From: Chitinophaga pinensis
Lineage (GTDB): Bacteria > Bacteroidota > Bacteroidia > 2-12-FULL-35-15
DNA: 55,345 bases
Direction: 5' to 3'
Assembly: GCA_945879015.1 (NCBI GenBank)
Contig: CAMCUO010000012.1
Coordinates: forward strand, 1 to 55,345
A program made the translations under genes and the position numbers. The notes under the pieces are model-generated. The model made no database searches. It was not told the DNA's origin and was given only the letters and a program-made list of their open reading frames with translations. This document shows, one piece after another, positions 8,691 through 16,601 of this stretch. Every line of letters starts with the position of its first letter. Position 1 is the first letter of the stretch.

Positions 8691-9443
8691 ATGTCAGATA
8701 AGCCCATTATACAAGTCGAATCTCTTGCCAAAACCTTTAAAGGTGCTGATAAACCTGCCGTTGATGGAGTTTCACTTTCTATTCATAAAAATGAAATTTT
8801 TGGACTTTTAGGTCCGAATGGTGCCGGTAAAACCACCACTATTTCGATACTGTGTGGTTTATTTTCAGCATCCAACGGAACTGTGATGATTGATGGTAAA
8901 AATCTGGAAAGCAATATTGATTCAATCAAGCAAATTATTGGTGTTGTACCGCAAGATATTGCTCTTTATCCTATGTTGAGTGCGAGAGAAAATCTTAGTT
9001 TTTATGGAGCGATGTATGGTTTGAGTGGAAAATCTTTAAAAGATAAAATTGACTTGTGGTTGAATAATTTTGGTTTGACACAATCTGCAAATAAACGTTT
9101 ATCTACTTATTCAGGTGGAATGAAACGACGAGTAAATTTGATTGCTGGAATTTTGCATGATCCTAAAATTTTATTTATGGATGAGCCAACTGTTGGAGTA
9201 GATGTGCAATCGCGAAATGTAATTATCGAACATTTAAAAGAATTAAATAAGGCAGGAACAACCATTATTTATACTTCGCATCATATGGAAGAAGCAGAAC
9301 ATTTCTGTTCACGAGTTGCGATTATTGATTACGGAAAAGTTATAGTGGAAGGTAGTCCGAAGGAGTTAATTAGTGCGAATACTGGGTGTAGGAATTTGGA
9401 GGATGTTTTTTTGCAGTTAACTAAACTTACTTTACGAGATTAA
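8691..9443 (+). CDS. ABC transporter ATP-binding subunit
   Basis: This 250-residue nucleotide-binding subunit has Walker A GPNGAGKT (41-48), Q-loop VVPQD, signature YSGGMKRR (about 141), Walker B ILFMDEPTVGVD (about 160) and the H-loop TSHH. It is of the drug/polyketide-exporter (CcmA/DrrA-like) class. The permease gene follows 92 nt later with a hairpin repeat between them. Placed divergently from the halogenase and FAD enzymes, it probably powers export or membrane placement of the pathway product; that role is inferred. Confidence 0.93.
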   Translation: MSDKPIIQVESLAKTFKGADKPAVDGVSLSIHKNEIFGLLGPNGAGKTTTISILCGLFSASNGTVMIDGKNLESNIDSIKQIIGVVPQDIALYPMLSARENLSFYGAMYGLSGKSLKDKIDLWLNNFGLTQSANKRLSTYSGGMKRRVNLIAGILHDPKILFMDEPTVGVDVQSRNVIIEHLKELNKAGTTIIYTSHHMEEAEHFCSRVAIIDYGKVIVEGSPKELISANTGCRNLEDVFLQLTKLTLRD

Positions 9444-9452
9444 TTGAAAACA

Positions 9453-9521
9453 CTTCGACTCCGCTCAGTTTGACGCTACCGTCAGTCTGAGCATTCTGCG
9501 TTGAAGCAGATACTATCGAAG
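9453..9521. repeat. Hairpin repeat between ABC genes
   Basis: GCTCAGTTTGACG (9463-9475) and CGTCAGTCTGAGC (9480-9492) pair with two mismatches. An outer CTTCGA (9453) pairs with TCGAAG (9516). The CTTCGACTCCGCTCAG wording recurs near 19.8 kb, and a related CTTCGACTTCGCTC string occurs near 47.7 kb. Confidence 0.65.
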
Positions 9522-9535
9522 ACAAGGAATACGAA

Positions 9536-10816
9536 ATGATTAAGTTATTTGCAGCCATAAAAAAAGAAGCACATATTCTGTTGCGAGATAGAGTAGGGCT
9601 TGCTGTGCTTTTTTTAATGCCTATGGTTTTGATTTTTGTGATGACATTGATTCAGGATTCTGCTTTTAAGAGTTTGAATGAAAGAGGTATTCCTATCATT
9701 TTTGTAGATGAGGATAAAGATTCATTAGGAGTTTCGATCGAGCAAGGATTGCGTAATTCAGGTATGTGTGCGTTTAATAGTACTATTGAAGGAAAACCTG
9801 CAACAGCTGAAATGATTGAAAAAGCAGTTTCTGACGGAAAATTTCTCGTTGGTATTGTTGTGCCGAAAGGAGCCACAGAAGCAATTCGTAACAATGTTAA
9901 AATATTGGTACAACAAACATTGGGTGAAAGTGATAGTCCTCAGAAGCAAACTGATTCTGTTGAAATTTCAATTTACATTGATCCAATTACAAAAAAATCT
10001 TTTTTGACTTCTGTTACAAGTAGTCTGCGAGAATTTATTTCTGAGATAAAAACAAAAATTATGTTTCAAACATTTTCTGATCAAATTTCACAATTGATGC
10101 CAAATAAAAGCAACGCACCCAAGAATGCATTTTCTCAATCGCAGATTATTAAATATAAAGAAATATACGCGTCAAAACAAATTAATGAGATTGTTCCAAA
10201 TGCGGTTCAGCACAATGTTCCAGCTTGGGCGATATTTGCAATGTTTTTTATTGTTCTTCCTCTTGCTGGAAGTATGGTGAAAGAGAAAAGCGAAGGAAGT
10301 GTTTTGAGATTGCAAACCATTCCAACTTCCTATTTGATTTTTTTAAATGGAAAAATTATCGTGTATATTTTAGTGTGTTTGATTCAGTTGATTTTAATGT
10401 TATCAGTTGGAAAAGTTTTTTTACCCATGTTAGGTCTGCCAACTTTGGTGATTGGAAATAGTGTCCTAGGAATTATTTTGCTTTCTGTTTCAACAGCATT
10501 TGCAGCAACAGGTTATGGAGTAATGATGGGAACAATTGCAAAAACTGAGCAACAAGGAGCAATTATGGGTTCTCTATCTGTTCTTTTATTATCAGCCATT
10601 GGAGGCGTTTGGGTGCCAACGTATGTAATGCCCGAGTTGATGCGTAATATTAGTGTTGTATCGCCACTTAATTGGGCATTGAATGGATTTTATGAATTAT
10701 TTCTGAGAGGCGGAGGAGTAGCTGATGTTGCTGCCGATTCCTTAAAGTTGATTTGTTTCTATGTATTTACTATGGCCGTTTCCTTGATTGTAAATAGGTA
10801 TAAAAGGAAGATTTGA
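9536..10816 (+). CDS. ABC-2 type transporter permease
   Basis: This 426-residue permease has an N-terminal cytoplasmic stretch, a first membrane helix (about 20-40), a large extracytoplasmic domain (about 50-220) and five to six C-terminal helices starting with VPAWAIFAMFFIVLPLAGSMV. The segment KEKSEGSVLRLQTIPTS after that helix is the conserved ABC-2 coupling region. The layout matches the YhhJ/DrrB exporter type. It is the partner of the ATPase encoded just upstream. The substrate is unknown; context suggests a lipid-like pigment or its precursor. Confidence 0.9.
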   Translation: MIKLFAAIKKEAHILLRDRVGLAVLFLMPMVLIFVMTLIQDSAFKSLNERGIPIIFVDEDKDSLGVSIEQGLRNSGMCAFNSTIEGKPATAEMIEKAVSDGKFLVGIVVPKGATEAIRNNVKILVQQTLGESDSPQKQTDSVEISIYIDPITKKSFLTSVTSSLREFISEIKTKIMFQTFSDQISQLMPNKSNAPKNAFSQSQIIKYKEIYASKQINEIVPNAVQHNVPAWAIFAMFFIVLPLAGSMVKEKSEGSVLRLQTIPTSYLIFLNGKIIVYILVCLIQLILMLSVGKVFLPMLGLPTLVIGNSVLGIILLSVSTAFAATGYGVMMGTIAKTEQQGAIMGSLSVLLLSAIGGVWVPTYVMPELMRNISVVSPLNWALNGFYELFLRGGGVADVAADSLKLICFYVFTMAVSLIVNRYKRKI

Positions 10817-10830
10817 TTTTCTAATTATGC

Positions 10831-10893
10831 TAGCTAATTTCAAATTTCAGATTAGGGTGTAACAATCTGAAATTTGAAATTTGGAATCGAGAA
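10831..10893. repeat. Hairpin with 7-nt phased arms between convergent genes
   Basis: An 18-bp perfect stem (10836-10853 with 10864-10881) has a 10-nt loop. Both arms are built of 7-nt units: TTTCAAA, TTTCAGA on the left; TCTGAAA, TTTGAAA, TTTGGAA, TCGAGAA on the right. It may also help to end transcription from both sides. Confidence 0.75.
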
Positions 10894-10905
10894 TGTCAAT
10901 TAGAA

Positions 10906-12111
10906 TTAATAAGCATAATCGCTAAGATATTCAAAGTCAGGAAGTAATTTCCCATCCTTACAAATACTTGCTCTTTCAATAATTTTATCCGTATCATCTC
11001 CAATAATGCTAGGAAGAACGCGCTCCATCAAATCTTTTCCAAAATCATCGCTAGCATCACGCGGTAATTCACACGGCAAGTTATCTACAGCCATAATACA
11101 AACGGTATCTTTATTGAAAGGTAAATCTTCTTTGTCTTCACGGATATTATATCCATAAAAAGGTTTGTCGATTGAAGAAGAACGAATAGTAGAAGGAACA
11201 GAACCAGGAACATCACAGGTAATATCTGCAATAACGCTGATATGAAAATCTGGAGCTTTCATGTCGGATAATTCAAACATTCTTGGAGCACGAGGATCCC
11301 AATAGTGCGCGGAAATATATATGTCGGCCGCTTTTGCATATTTAGGAAAAACAGATTCGAAATGCTCGGGATGTCCGAAAAAATCCTGTAAATCGAAATT
11401 TTGATCGCCTTTGCGTTCAACATAATCTCTAGGATTTAATTGACAATATACTGGTTCGCGAAAAGAGGACATTAAAAATTCTTCTGGAGTAACTTTACGA
11501 ATACGTAAAGCACTTAATGTTTCTATCACACCATTTGCTACTCGACCACCACCAGTTAAAGCAATTTTTATGTTTGGAAGTTTTACTCTCTTTAATTCGT
11601 CTTCCATTTCTGCTCTGTCGCGGCATATATTTGCAGGACGTAATTGAAAGAGGTCGTATTTTTTTCCATAACCCAGAATCCCGTTGTAAGCACCAACAAT
11701 TCCGGCATATCGACCAAATCCAATAATTCTGTTGTGGTTTTTATCGGTTAAGGTTTCATAATCAATCATCTGAATTTTTTTCTCAATCAACGCCTTCATC
11801 AACTTTTGATTATGAGCTTGATGTTTGATGGTATGTGAAAAGAAAAAGTATTTTTTATTCGGTATCAATAGTTCTTTCGGAACTTCTTTAACGCCCATTA
11901 GAAGTTCACAATCACCCAAATCTTCCTGAAGCGGCACACCAAAAGCAGTATATTCCGAATCTTCGTAACAACGTATTTTACTTGGTTGAACCACAATTTC
12001 TATGTGTGGATATTTACGTATCAATTCGGCACAGATAAGTGGAGTTAATGGTACTCGTTTGTCTGGTGGACTTTTCTCTTCGCGCAAAACGCCAATCTTT
12101 AACTTAGTCAT
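10906..12111 (-). CDS. Alanine dehydrogenase/saccharopine dehydrogenase-like NAD(P) oxidoreductase
   Basis: The 401-residue protein starts with KIGVLREEKSPPDKRVPLTP, the N-terminal signature of the AlaDH/PNT and fungal LYS1-type saccharopine dehydrogenase superfamily. ALTGGGRVANGV near residue 186 is the NAD-binding loop, and FHISVIADITCDVPGSVPST carries conserved acidic residues of the active site. It would catalyse NAD-linked deamination of an amino acid or formation/cleavage of saccharopine; I cannot choose between them. It is transcribed alone, convergent with the ABC genes, from a promoter with a good -7 box. Confidence 0.8.
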   Translation of the reverse strand: MTKLKIGVLREEKSPPDKRVPLTPLICAELIRKYPHIEIVVQPSKIRCYEDSEYTAFGVPLQEDLGDCELLMGVKEVPKELLIPNKKYFFFSHTIKHQAHNQKLMKALIEKKIQMIDYETLTDKNHNRIIGFGRYAGIVGAYNGILGYGKKYDLFQLRPANICRDRAEMEDELKRVKLPNIKIALTGGGRVANGVIETLSALRIRKVTPEEFLMSSFREPVYCQLNPRDYVERKGDQNFDLQDFFGHPEHFESVFPKYAKAADIYISAHYWDPRAPRMFELSDMKAPDFHISVIADITCDVPGSVPSTIRSSSIDKPFYGYNIREDKEDLPFNKDTVCIMAVDNLPCELPRDASDDFGKDLMERVLPSIIGDDTDKIIERASICKDGKLLPDFEYLSDYAY

Positions 12112-12132
12112 ACTGTTTGTTTATTATGAGCA

Positions 12133-12140
12133 CAAAGATA
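12133..12140 (-). promoter_or_regulatory. -7 promoter box for the dehydrogenase
   Basis: TATCTTTG on the minus strand is an exact TAnnTTTG match, 21 nt before the ATG. The -33 element is weak. Confidence 0.45.
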
Positions 12141-12251
12141 ATTTTTATGGGGAAATTAGAAACTTAATTTATTCATTTACTGTATCGTGTTTTCAATTCT
12201 ATCCTTGCCAAGTTTTATTCGTTTTTAATTCTTTTTTGCGCATAAATGATT

Positions 12252-14432
12252 TTAAAATTTAAACCTTACTTGTGCTTTAATTTCCGACTTAGTATTTCCT
12301 TGAATTTCGCTAAGCGAACCTTCACTGATAACTGTTTTGTTATCGTAATAAGTCTGAGAATAACGTAACCATAGTTCAATGTTTCTTGTTAGATTATAAT
12401 CCAGCATAATGTAAAATCTTGAGCCTCTGTCGTAATATGCAGGAATAGAGAAGGAGCCAGGGATGTCATTTTCATAAGCGTAAATTCTCGCATCATAACT
12501 ATCAGTTTGAAAAATCGCATATCGTAAAGTGATTGAAAGAGGTTTTCCTAATTTGCTATAAACTACATCTTGATAAACCAAATATCCTTTCTCCGTTTTA
12601 TTGTTATCTAATTTATAATCGATTAATTCTATTCTGTTTTTTAATTTGATAGTTTTTGAAATTGTATAAGAAATATTAAAACGGTAATTGCTCTGTTTCA
12701 CAGGAACTAAATAATCAATCAGATCAACTACATTTACGCTATTTTTTTGCTTATCGCGTGTTCTAATCCGAACATACATATCTACTTTTTTAGATGGAGT
12801 ATAATTGAATTGAGCCATATAATCGTTGCCATAAGAAGGAGCGTTGGCCTGATATCTCAACCATGGAAATTCAAACCGGTCGTAATAAGCAGTAATGGTT
12901 GTCTTATTTGTAGGCTTTGCAACTGCTCCTATGTATAAACCTTTTTCGTTAGCAGGTCTAGTGCTTTCACCAAAGCCATTACTCATTAAATTTTGAAAAT
13001 TTCTTTCGTAATAACGATGTACAGTAGTAAAGGACAATCTTGGATCTAAACTTATTAGTACTCCATTTACAAATGCTTTGCCACCACTTTCGCTCATCCC
13101 TGCTTCACCAAAAAAATTGAAATTTCGAACTATGAAATTGTAATCTACGCCAACATTAAAATTTTTGGAAGATGAATATTCAAATTGATTGTAATAGGAA
13201 AGTGCTCTGTTGTAATCCACATCTAATTGATAGCTTAATGCTGATACTCCTAAATTAAATTTTCTTCCCTTGTAAGAAACATTTCCGCCTAGCATAGTTT
13301 GCAAAATAGCATCTTTGTCGGCAAGTTCACTTGAGGTGCTATGATAACCAGTTTCTTGTAGAGATGATATTTCTGCAGCTTCGCCTGTATCAGTTGTATC
13401 GCTTATGTTTGCATCCACACGTTTACGAGAATAAAATGCTGTTGCTTCAAGTTTTTTGTATCCCAATGTTGTTGCAGCACCTCGCATAAATCGATTTTCA
13501 TCTACAGAAGTGTAAGCTCTAATTCCACCTGCAGATCTTTTTGTTGACATGATATCCGAGCTTTTTCCAAATGCCTGTCCGCTCCATAAAGTTAATCCCT
13601 GTCCAAATGTCGCCTGATAATCTCCTATGGCTAATGCTTTTATGAATTTTACATTCTTCATATAAAAGTGAGCCGAATAAAAATCAAAACCAGTTTTTTG
13701 ATTTCCGTTCAATGAATTTTCATACCAGTCATACTTAAATTTTTGTTTGTCCTTTAAAAATAATTCTCCTTGATCTTTTTCTGCAGTAACTCCCCAACTA
13801 ATATTTGTTCCATAAGTAAAACGGTAGCGAGCGTATATTTTATCCGGACTTCCAATATATCTTGAGTTCATGCTGTTTGTAAGTGATGCACTATCGATTG
13901 AAGAAAATCCTGTTTGGTCTTCTATTGTTCTGCCATAGCGAAGAAGTATTGTATGTTGTCCGTTTTTAAACATTTCTTTTGCGCCAAAATGTGCGGTTGC
14001 AAAATTGTCGGTTACTTTTACATAAGGTAATATTTTTTGAATCGTTTGTAAATCAAATCCATTTACACCTTGTAATTCATAAATAGAGATAAGCTTTCCA
14101 TGTTTTTCTATATGAGATAATAAATGATTGATTTGGATATCGTTTAATAATCCTAATGCCTGCAACTCTTCTTTATTAGTTTTGTTAAGGTTAATAGGAT
14201 TCTGATTTGAATAAATCAAAACTTCAACAAGGTTGGTGTAGTCAGCATCTTCATCATCCGAGTTTTCACCGATAATTTCAAGTTGCTGTTGAATAGCGCT
14301 GTCATCAATTTTAGTTGTATCCTGCGAATAAGTCAGAAGAGATAAGTTAAAAGTCAAAAGGAAAAGCAGAAGACCATTTTTTGAAAAAGCGGAATTTGCA
14401 AATTGAAATAATATGTAAATTTTATTATTCAA
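12252..14432 (-). CDS. Helix-hairpin-helix plus outer-membrane beta-barrel protein
   Basis: The 726-residue exported protein has a signal peptide ending near LLTYSQ (about residue 37). A ComEA-like helix-hairpin-helix region follows (about 75-140), with NPINLNKTNKEELQALGLL and GVNGFDLQTIQKILPYV. The rest, about 550 residues, has alternating aromatic strands and ends in VRFKF, a terminal Phe as in outer-membrane barrels. The family is common in Bacteroidota but has no assigned role that I know of. The start codon overlaps the stop of the PorV-like gene by 8 nt, so the two are coupled. The signal-peptide core is encoded by a 7-nt phased repeat. Confidence 0.8.
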   Translation of the reverse strand: MNNKIYILFQFANSAFSKNGLLLFLLTFNLSLLTYSQDTTKIDDSAIQQQLEIIGENSDDEDADYTNLVEVLIYSNQNPINLNKTNKEELQALGLLNDIQINHLLSHIEKHGKLISIYELQGVNGFDLQTIQKILPYVKVTDNFATAHFGAKEMFKNGQHTILLRYGRTIEDQTGFSSIDSASLTNSMNSRYIGSPDKIYARYRFTYGTNISWGVTAEKDQGELFLKDKQKFKYDWYENSLNGNQKTGFDFYSAHFYMKNVKFIKALAIGDYQATFGQGLTLWSGQAFGKSSDIMSTKRSAGGIRAYTSVDENRFMRGAATTLGYKKLEATAFYSRKRVDANISDTTDTGEAAEISSLQETGYHSTSSELADKDAILQTMLGGNVSYKGRKFNLGVSALSYQLDVDYNRALSYYNQFEYSSSKNFNVGVDYNFIVRNFNFFGEAGMSESGGKAFVNGVLISLDPRLSFTTVHRYYERNFQNLMSNGFGESTRPANEKGLYIGAVAKPTNKTTITAYYDRFEFPWLRYQANAPSYGNDYMAQFNYTPSKKVDMYVRIRTRDKQKNSVNVVDLIDYLVPVKQSNYRFNISYTISKTIKLKNRIELIDYKLDNNKTEKGYLVYQDVVYSKLGKPLSITLRYAIFQTDSYDARIYAYENDIPGSFSIPAYYDRGSRFYIMLDYNLTRNIELWLRYSQTYYDNKTVISEGSLSEIQGNTKSEIKAQVRFKF
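14332..14359. repeat. 7-nt phased repeat inside a signal-peptide coding region
   Basis: Four consecutive 7-nt units on the plus strand are GTCAGAA, GAGATAA, GTTAAAA, GTCAAAA. On the minus strand they encode the LLTFNLSLLT part of the signal peptide of the HhH/barrel protein. Confidence 0.55.
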
Positions 14433-15270
14433 TTTTTGGAGTAGTCGTTTCGGTCTTTTTGAAAATGTATGTTAATCCAAGTTGCGGACTTATGCCAAGT
14501 GTTTGATGATAGTTTCCAGCAACATCAATCTTCAAATTTTTTAAATTGATTCCGAAACCAAAAGAGGTTAGCGTAGGATTTGTTCCAATTCCTGCACGCA
14601 AATAAAATTCTTTTACAGGTTTGTATTCTATTCCTGCTTTAAAAATTGCTTTTTGCGACATGTCTTTTTCTGTTTCAACTGCAACTTTTACTTTCTCCGA
14701 AAAATCATAATCACCACCAAAACGAATAATTGTTGGAAGTCGTTCATCATTATAGTCAGCTGCTTTTGAGCGAGTTGGATTAAAAACGTGTGCTCCAATG
14801 GTTAATCCTTTTAAAGGTTTTGCTTGAATTCCAAATTCAGCAGCCAAAACACCTTTGCTTCCATAGCCTTCAGCAATTTTAGTAGTCAAATAATCAATGG
14901 CAACTCCAGCAGAAAGTTTATCACCAAATGCTTTTGCAAAAGAAAGACTGTATTTATTTTCGTGATAAAGAGAATAACCAAAATTGCTAATTGATAGTCC
15001 AAATGTTCCACCTTTAACTGGTAGAGCAACAACTCCACCTTTAATACTTATCTCTTTTAATAAAAACCTGTTTTCATAATATGCACCAGCAGAAATATCA
15101 CGAACAAAACCTAGTCCGGCTTGGTTATGATGAGCGCTCCAAACATCTCCAAAAGAAACAGAAGCATTTCCCATTCCCGAAGAGCGTGCCCCGATTGGGT
15201 TGTTCTCGTTCCAGGCTTGTGAAGTAGAAATCGTAAGAATACTTAATATTATAAGGTAAATTTTCTTCAT
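14425..15270 (-). CDS. PorV/PorQ-family outer-membrane protein
   Basis: This is a 281-residue protein with a signal peptide (MKKIYLIILSILTISTSQA) and, right after it, ARSSGMGNASVSFGDVWSAHHNQAGLGF. That is the hallmark N-terminus of the PorV/PorQ (FadL-like, UPF0164) barrel family. Strand-like repeats follow up to LGLTYIFKK. PorV shuttles T9SS cargo and PorQ helps with peptidoglycan/LPS-linked steps; this copy is shorter than typical PorV and may have another job. It is coupled by an 8-nt overlap to the HhH/barrel gene, which suggests the two outer-membrane proteins work together. Confidence 0.75.
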   Translation of the reverse strand: MKKIYLIILSILTISTSQAWNENNPIGARSSGMGNASVSFGDVWSAHHNQAGLGFVRDISAGAYYENRFLLKEISIKGGVVALPVKGGTFGLSISNFGYSLYHENKYSLSFAKAFGDKLSAGVAIDYLTTKIAEGYGSKGVLAAEFGIQAKPLKGLTIGAHVFNPTRSKAADYNDERLPTIIRFGGDYDFSEKVKVAVETEKDMSQKAIFKAGIEYKPVKEFYLRAGIGTNPTLTSFGFGINLKNLKIDVAGNYHQTLGISPQLGLTYIFKKTETTTPKIE

Positions 15271-15300
15271 TTATGTTGAAGTATTGTTCGTTGCTTTTGC

Positions 15301-15366
15301 CAAATTCGTTACTATATTCATTCCTTCTCCATGCTGGAGAAGGTTTCCGCAGGACGGCAGAGGCGC
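15301..15366. repeat. Intergenic dispersed repeat fragment
   Basis: CCTTCTCC...GGAGAAGG forms a short hairpin around ATGCT, followed by a decayed GCAGGACGGCAG string related to the CCTGTCGGCAGACAGG palindrome seen near 41.2 kb. Confidence 0.45.
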
Positions 15367-15879
15367 CTAATTGGTTTTAAATTCAAACTTCACTTCCGAA
15401 AGCTCTTTATTGGCTTTTAGTATCTTATTTTTTAAATTTTCTTTATAGGCAAGCACTTTTTTCAAGATTTCGTCATTTCCAGCCGCTAAAATCTGTACCG
15501 CAAGTATTCCTGCATTTTGTCCCCCATCTAAAGCAACAGTTGCTACTGGAATACCAGGAGGCATTTGAAGAATAGAAAGGACTGAATCCCAGCCATCAAT
15601 AGATATTGAAGAGCGGCAAGGCACTCCAATCACAGGAAGAGGTGTAAATGCAGCAACAACACCTGGTAGATGAGCCGCTCCGCCTGCTCCCGCAATAATC
15701 ACTCGAATTCCTTTTGTGTGAGCATTTTTTGCAAAATCAGCTACTTGTTCGGGTACTCTATGGGCGCTTAATGCGTTAATTTCGAAGGGAATCTGAAATT
15801 CGTTTAAAATCTTTGCTGCTTCCTGCATGATGGGCATATCAGATGTGCTACCCATGATAATACTCACTTTTGGTGTCAT
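15367..15879 (-). CDS. purE: N5-carboxyaminoimidazole ribonucleotide mutase
   Basis: The 170-residue class I PurE converts N5-CAIR to CAIR in purine synthesis. Visible motifs are the N-terminal IIMGSTSDMP (residues 8-17) that binds substrate phosphate, LSAHRVPE with the catalytic His, and IAGAGGAAHLPGVVAA. The family length is usual apart from a short Lys/Glu-rich C-terminal tail. No purK is visible next to it. The gene stands alone between the PorV-like gene and hpt, which is divergent and also works in purine metabolism. Confidence 0.95.
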   Translation of the reverse strand: MTPKVSIIMGSTSDMPIMQEAAKILNEFQIPFEINALSAHRVPEQVADFAKNAHTKGIRVIIAGAGGAAHLPGVVAAFTPLPVIGVPCRSSISIDGWDSVLSILQMPPGIPVATVALDGGQNAGILAVQILAAGNDEILKKVLAYKENLKNKILKANKELSEVKFEFKTN

Positions 15880-16000
15880 AAATAAGGTTTTTTTGGTGTT
15901 TATTGGAGTAAAAGTATGTTTTTATATGCTACGAATAAAATAAAGTTTTCAGGTTTTTTTCAGGTAATTTTGTTTATTTTTGAAGCTTAATAGCCTTTTT

Positions 16001-16552
16001 ATGAGTAGTGTAGTAATTCATGGTCATACTTTTAAGCCCAAGATAAGTTCTTCTGAAATTCAAAATGCAGTTGCTGAAGTTGCGAGACAAATAAACAAAG
16101 ATTTAAAAGGGAAAAAACCTTTGTTTCTTGCTGTATTAAATGGCTCGTTTATGTTTGCGGCTGATTTAATGAAGAAAGTGAATATTGAATGTGAAATTTC
16201 TTTTGTAAAAGTGGCTTCTTATGAAGGAACTTCATCTACTGGAAAAATAAAACAATTAATAGGATTGAACGAAGAAATAAAAGGACGAACGGTTGTAGTT
16301 TTAGAAGATATTGTAGACACAGGAAATACCATTGAGAATGTGTGGGAGCAATTGAAGTCCTTAGGAGTAGCTGATATTAAAATTTGCACTTTACTATTTA
16401 AACCAAACGCATATACTAAAACAGTTCCAATTGAATATGCTGCAATAGTTATTCCCAACGATTTTATTGTTGGATATGGTTTAGATTATAAGGGCTTAGG
16501 ACGAAATCTGGAAGATATATATGTTCTGGATTATGAAAACGGTAAAAAATAA
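16001..16552 (+). CDS. hpt: Hypoxanthine phosphoribosyltransferase
   Basis: This purine-salvage enzyme joins hypoxanthine (and usually guanine) to PRPP. The PRPP-binding motif VVVLEDIVDTGNTI is at about residues 97-110, and the flexible-loop and base-binding segments FVKVASYEGTSSTGK and DFIVGYGLDYKGLGR are intact. I chose the ATG at 16001 (MSSVVIHGH); the longer frame uses a TTG at 15980 that overlaps a promoter-like TATTTTTG (15975-15982). adk follows 49 nt later and obg after that, an order often seen in Bacteroidota, so they probably form one unit. Confidence 0.93.
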   Translation: MSSVVIHGHTFKPKISSSEIQNAVAEVARQINKDLKGKKPLFLAVLNGSFMFAADLMKKVNIECEISFVKVASYEGTSSTGKIKQLIGLNEEIKGRTVVVLEDIVDTGNTIENVWEQLKSLGVADIKICTLLFKPNAYTKTVPIEYAAIVIPNDFIVGYGLDYKGLGRNLEDIYVLDYENGKK

Positions 16553-16601
16553 TATTGTAAAAATATAAAACACTAAACTTATCACTCAAACAGAAAACGC
16601 C

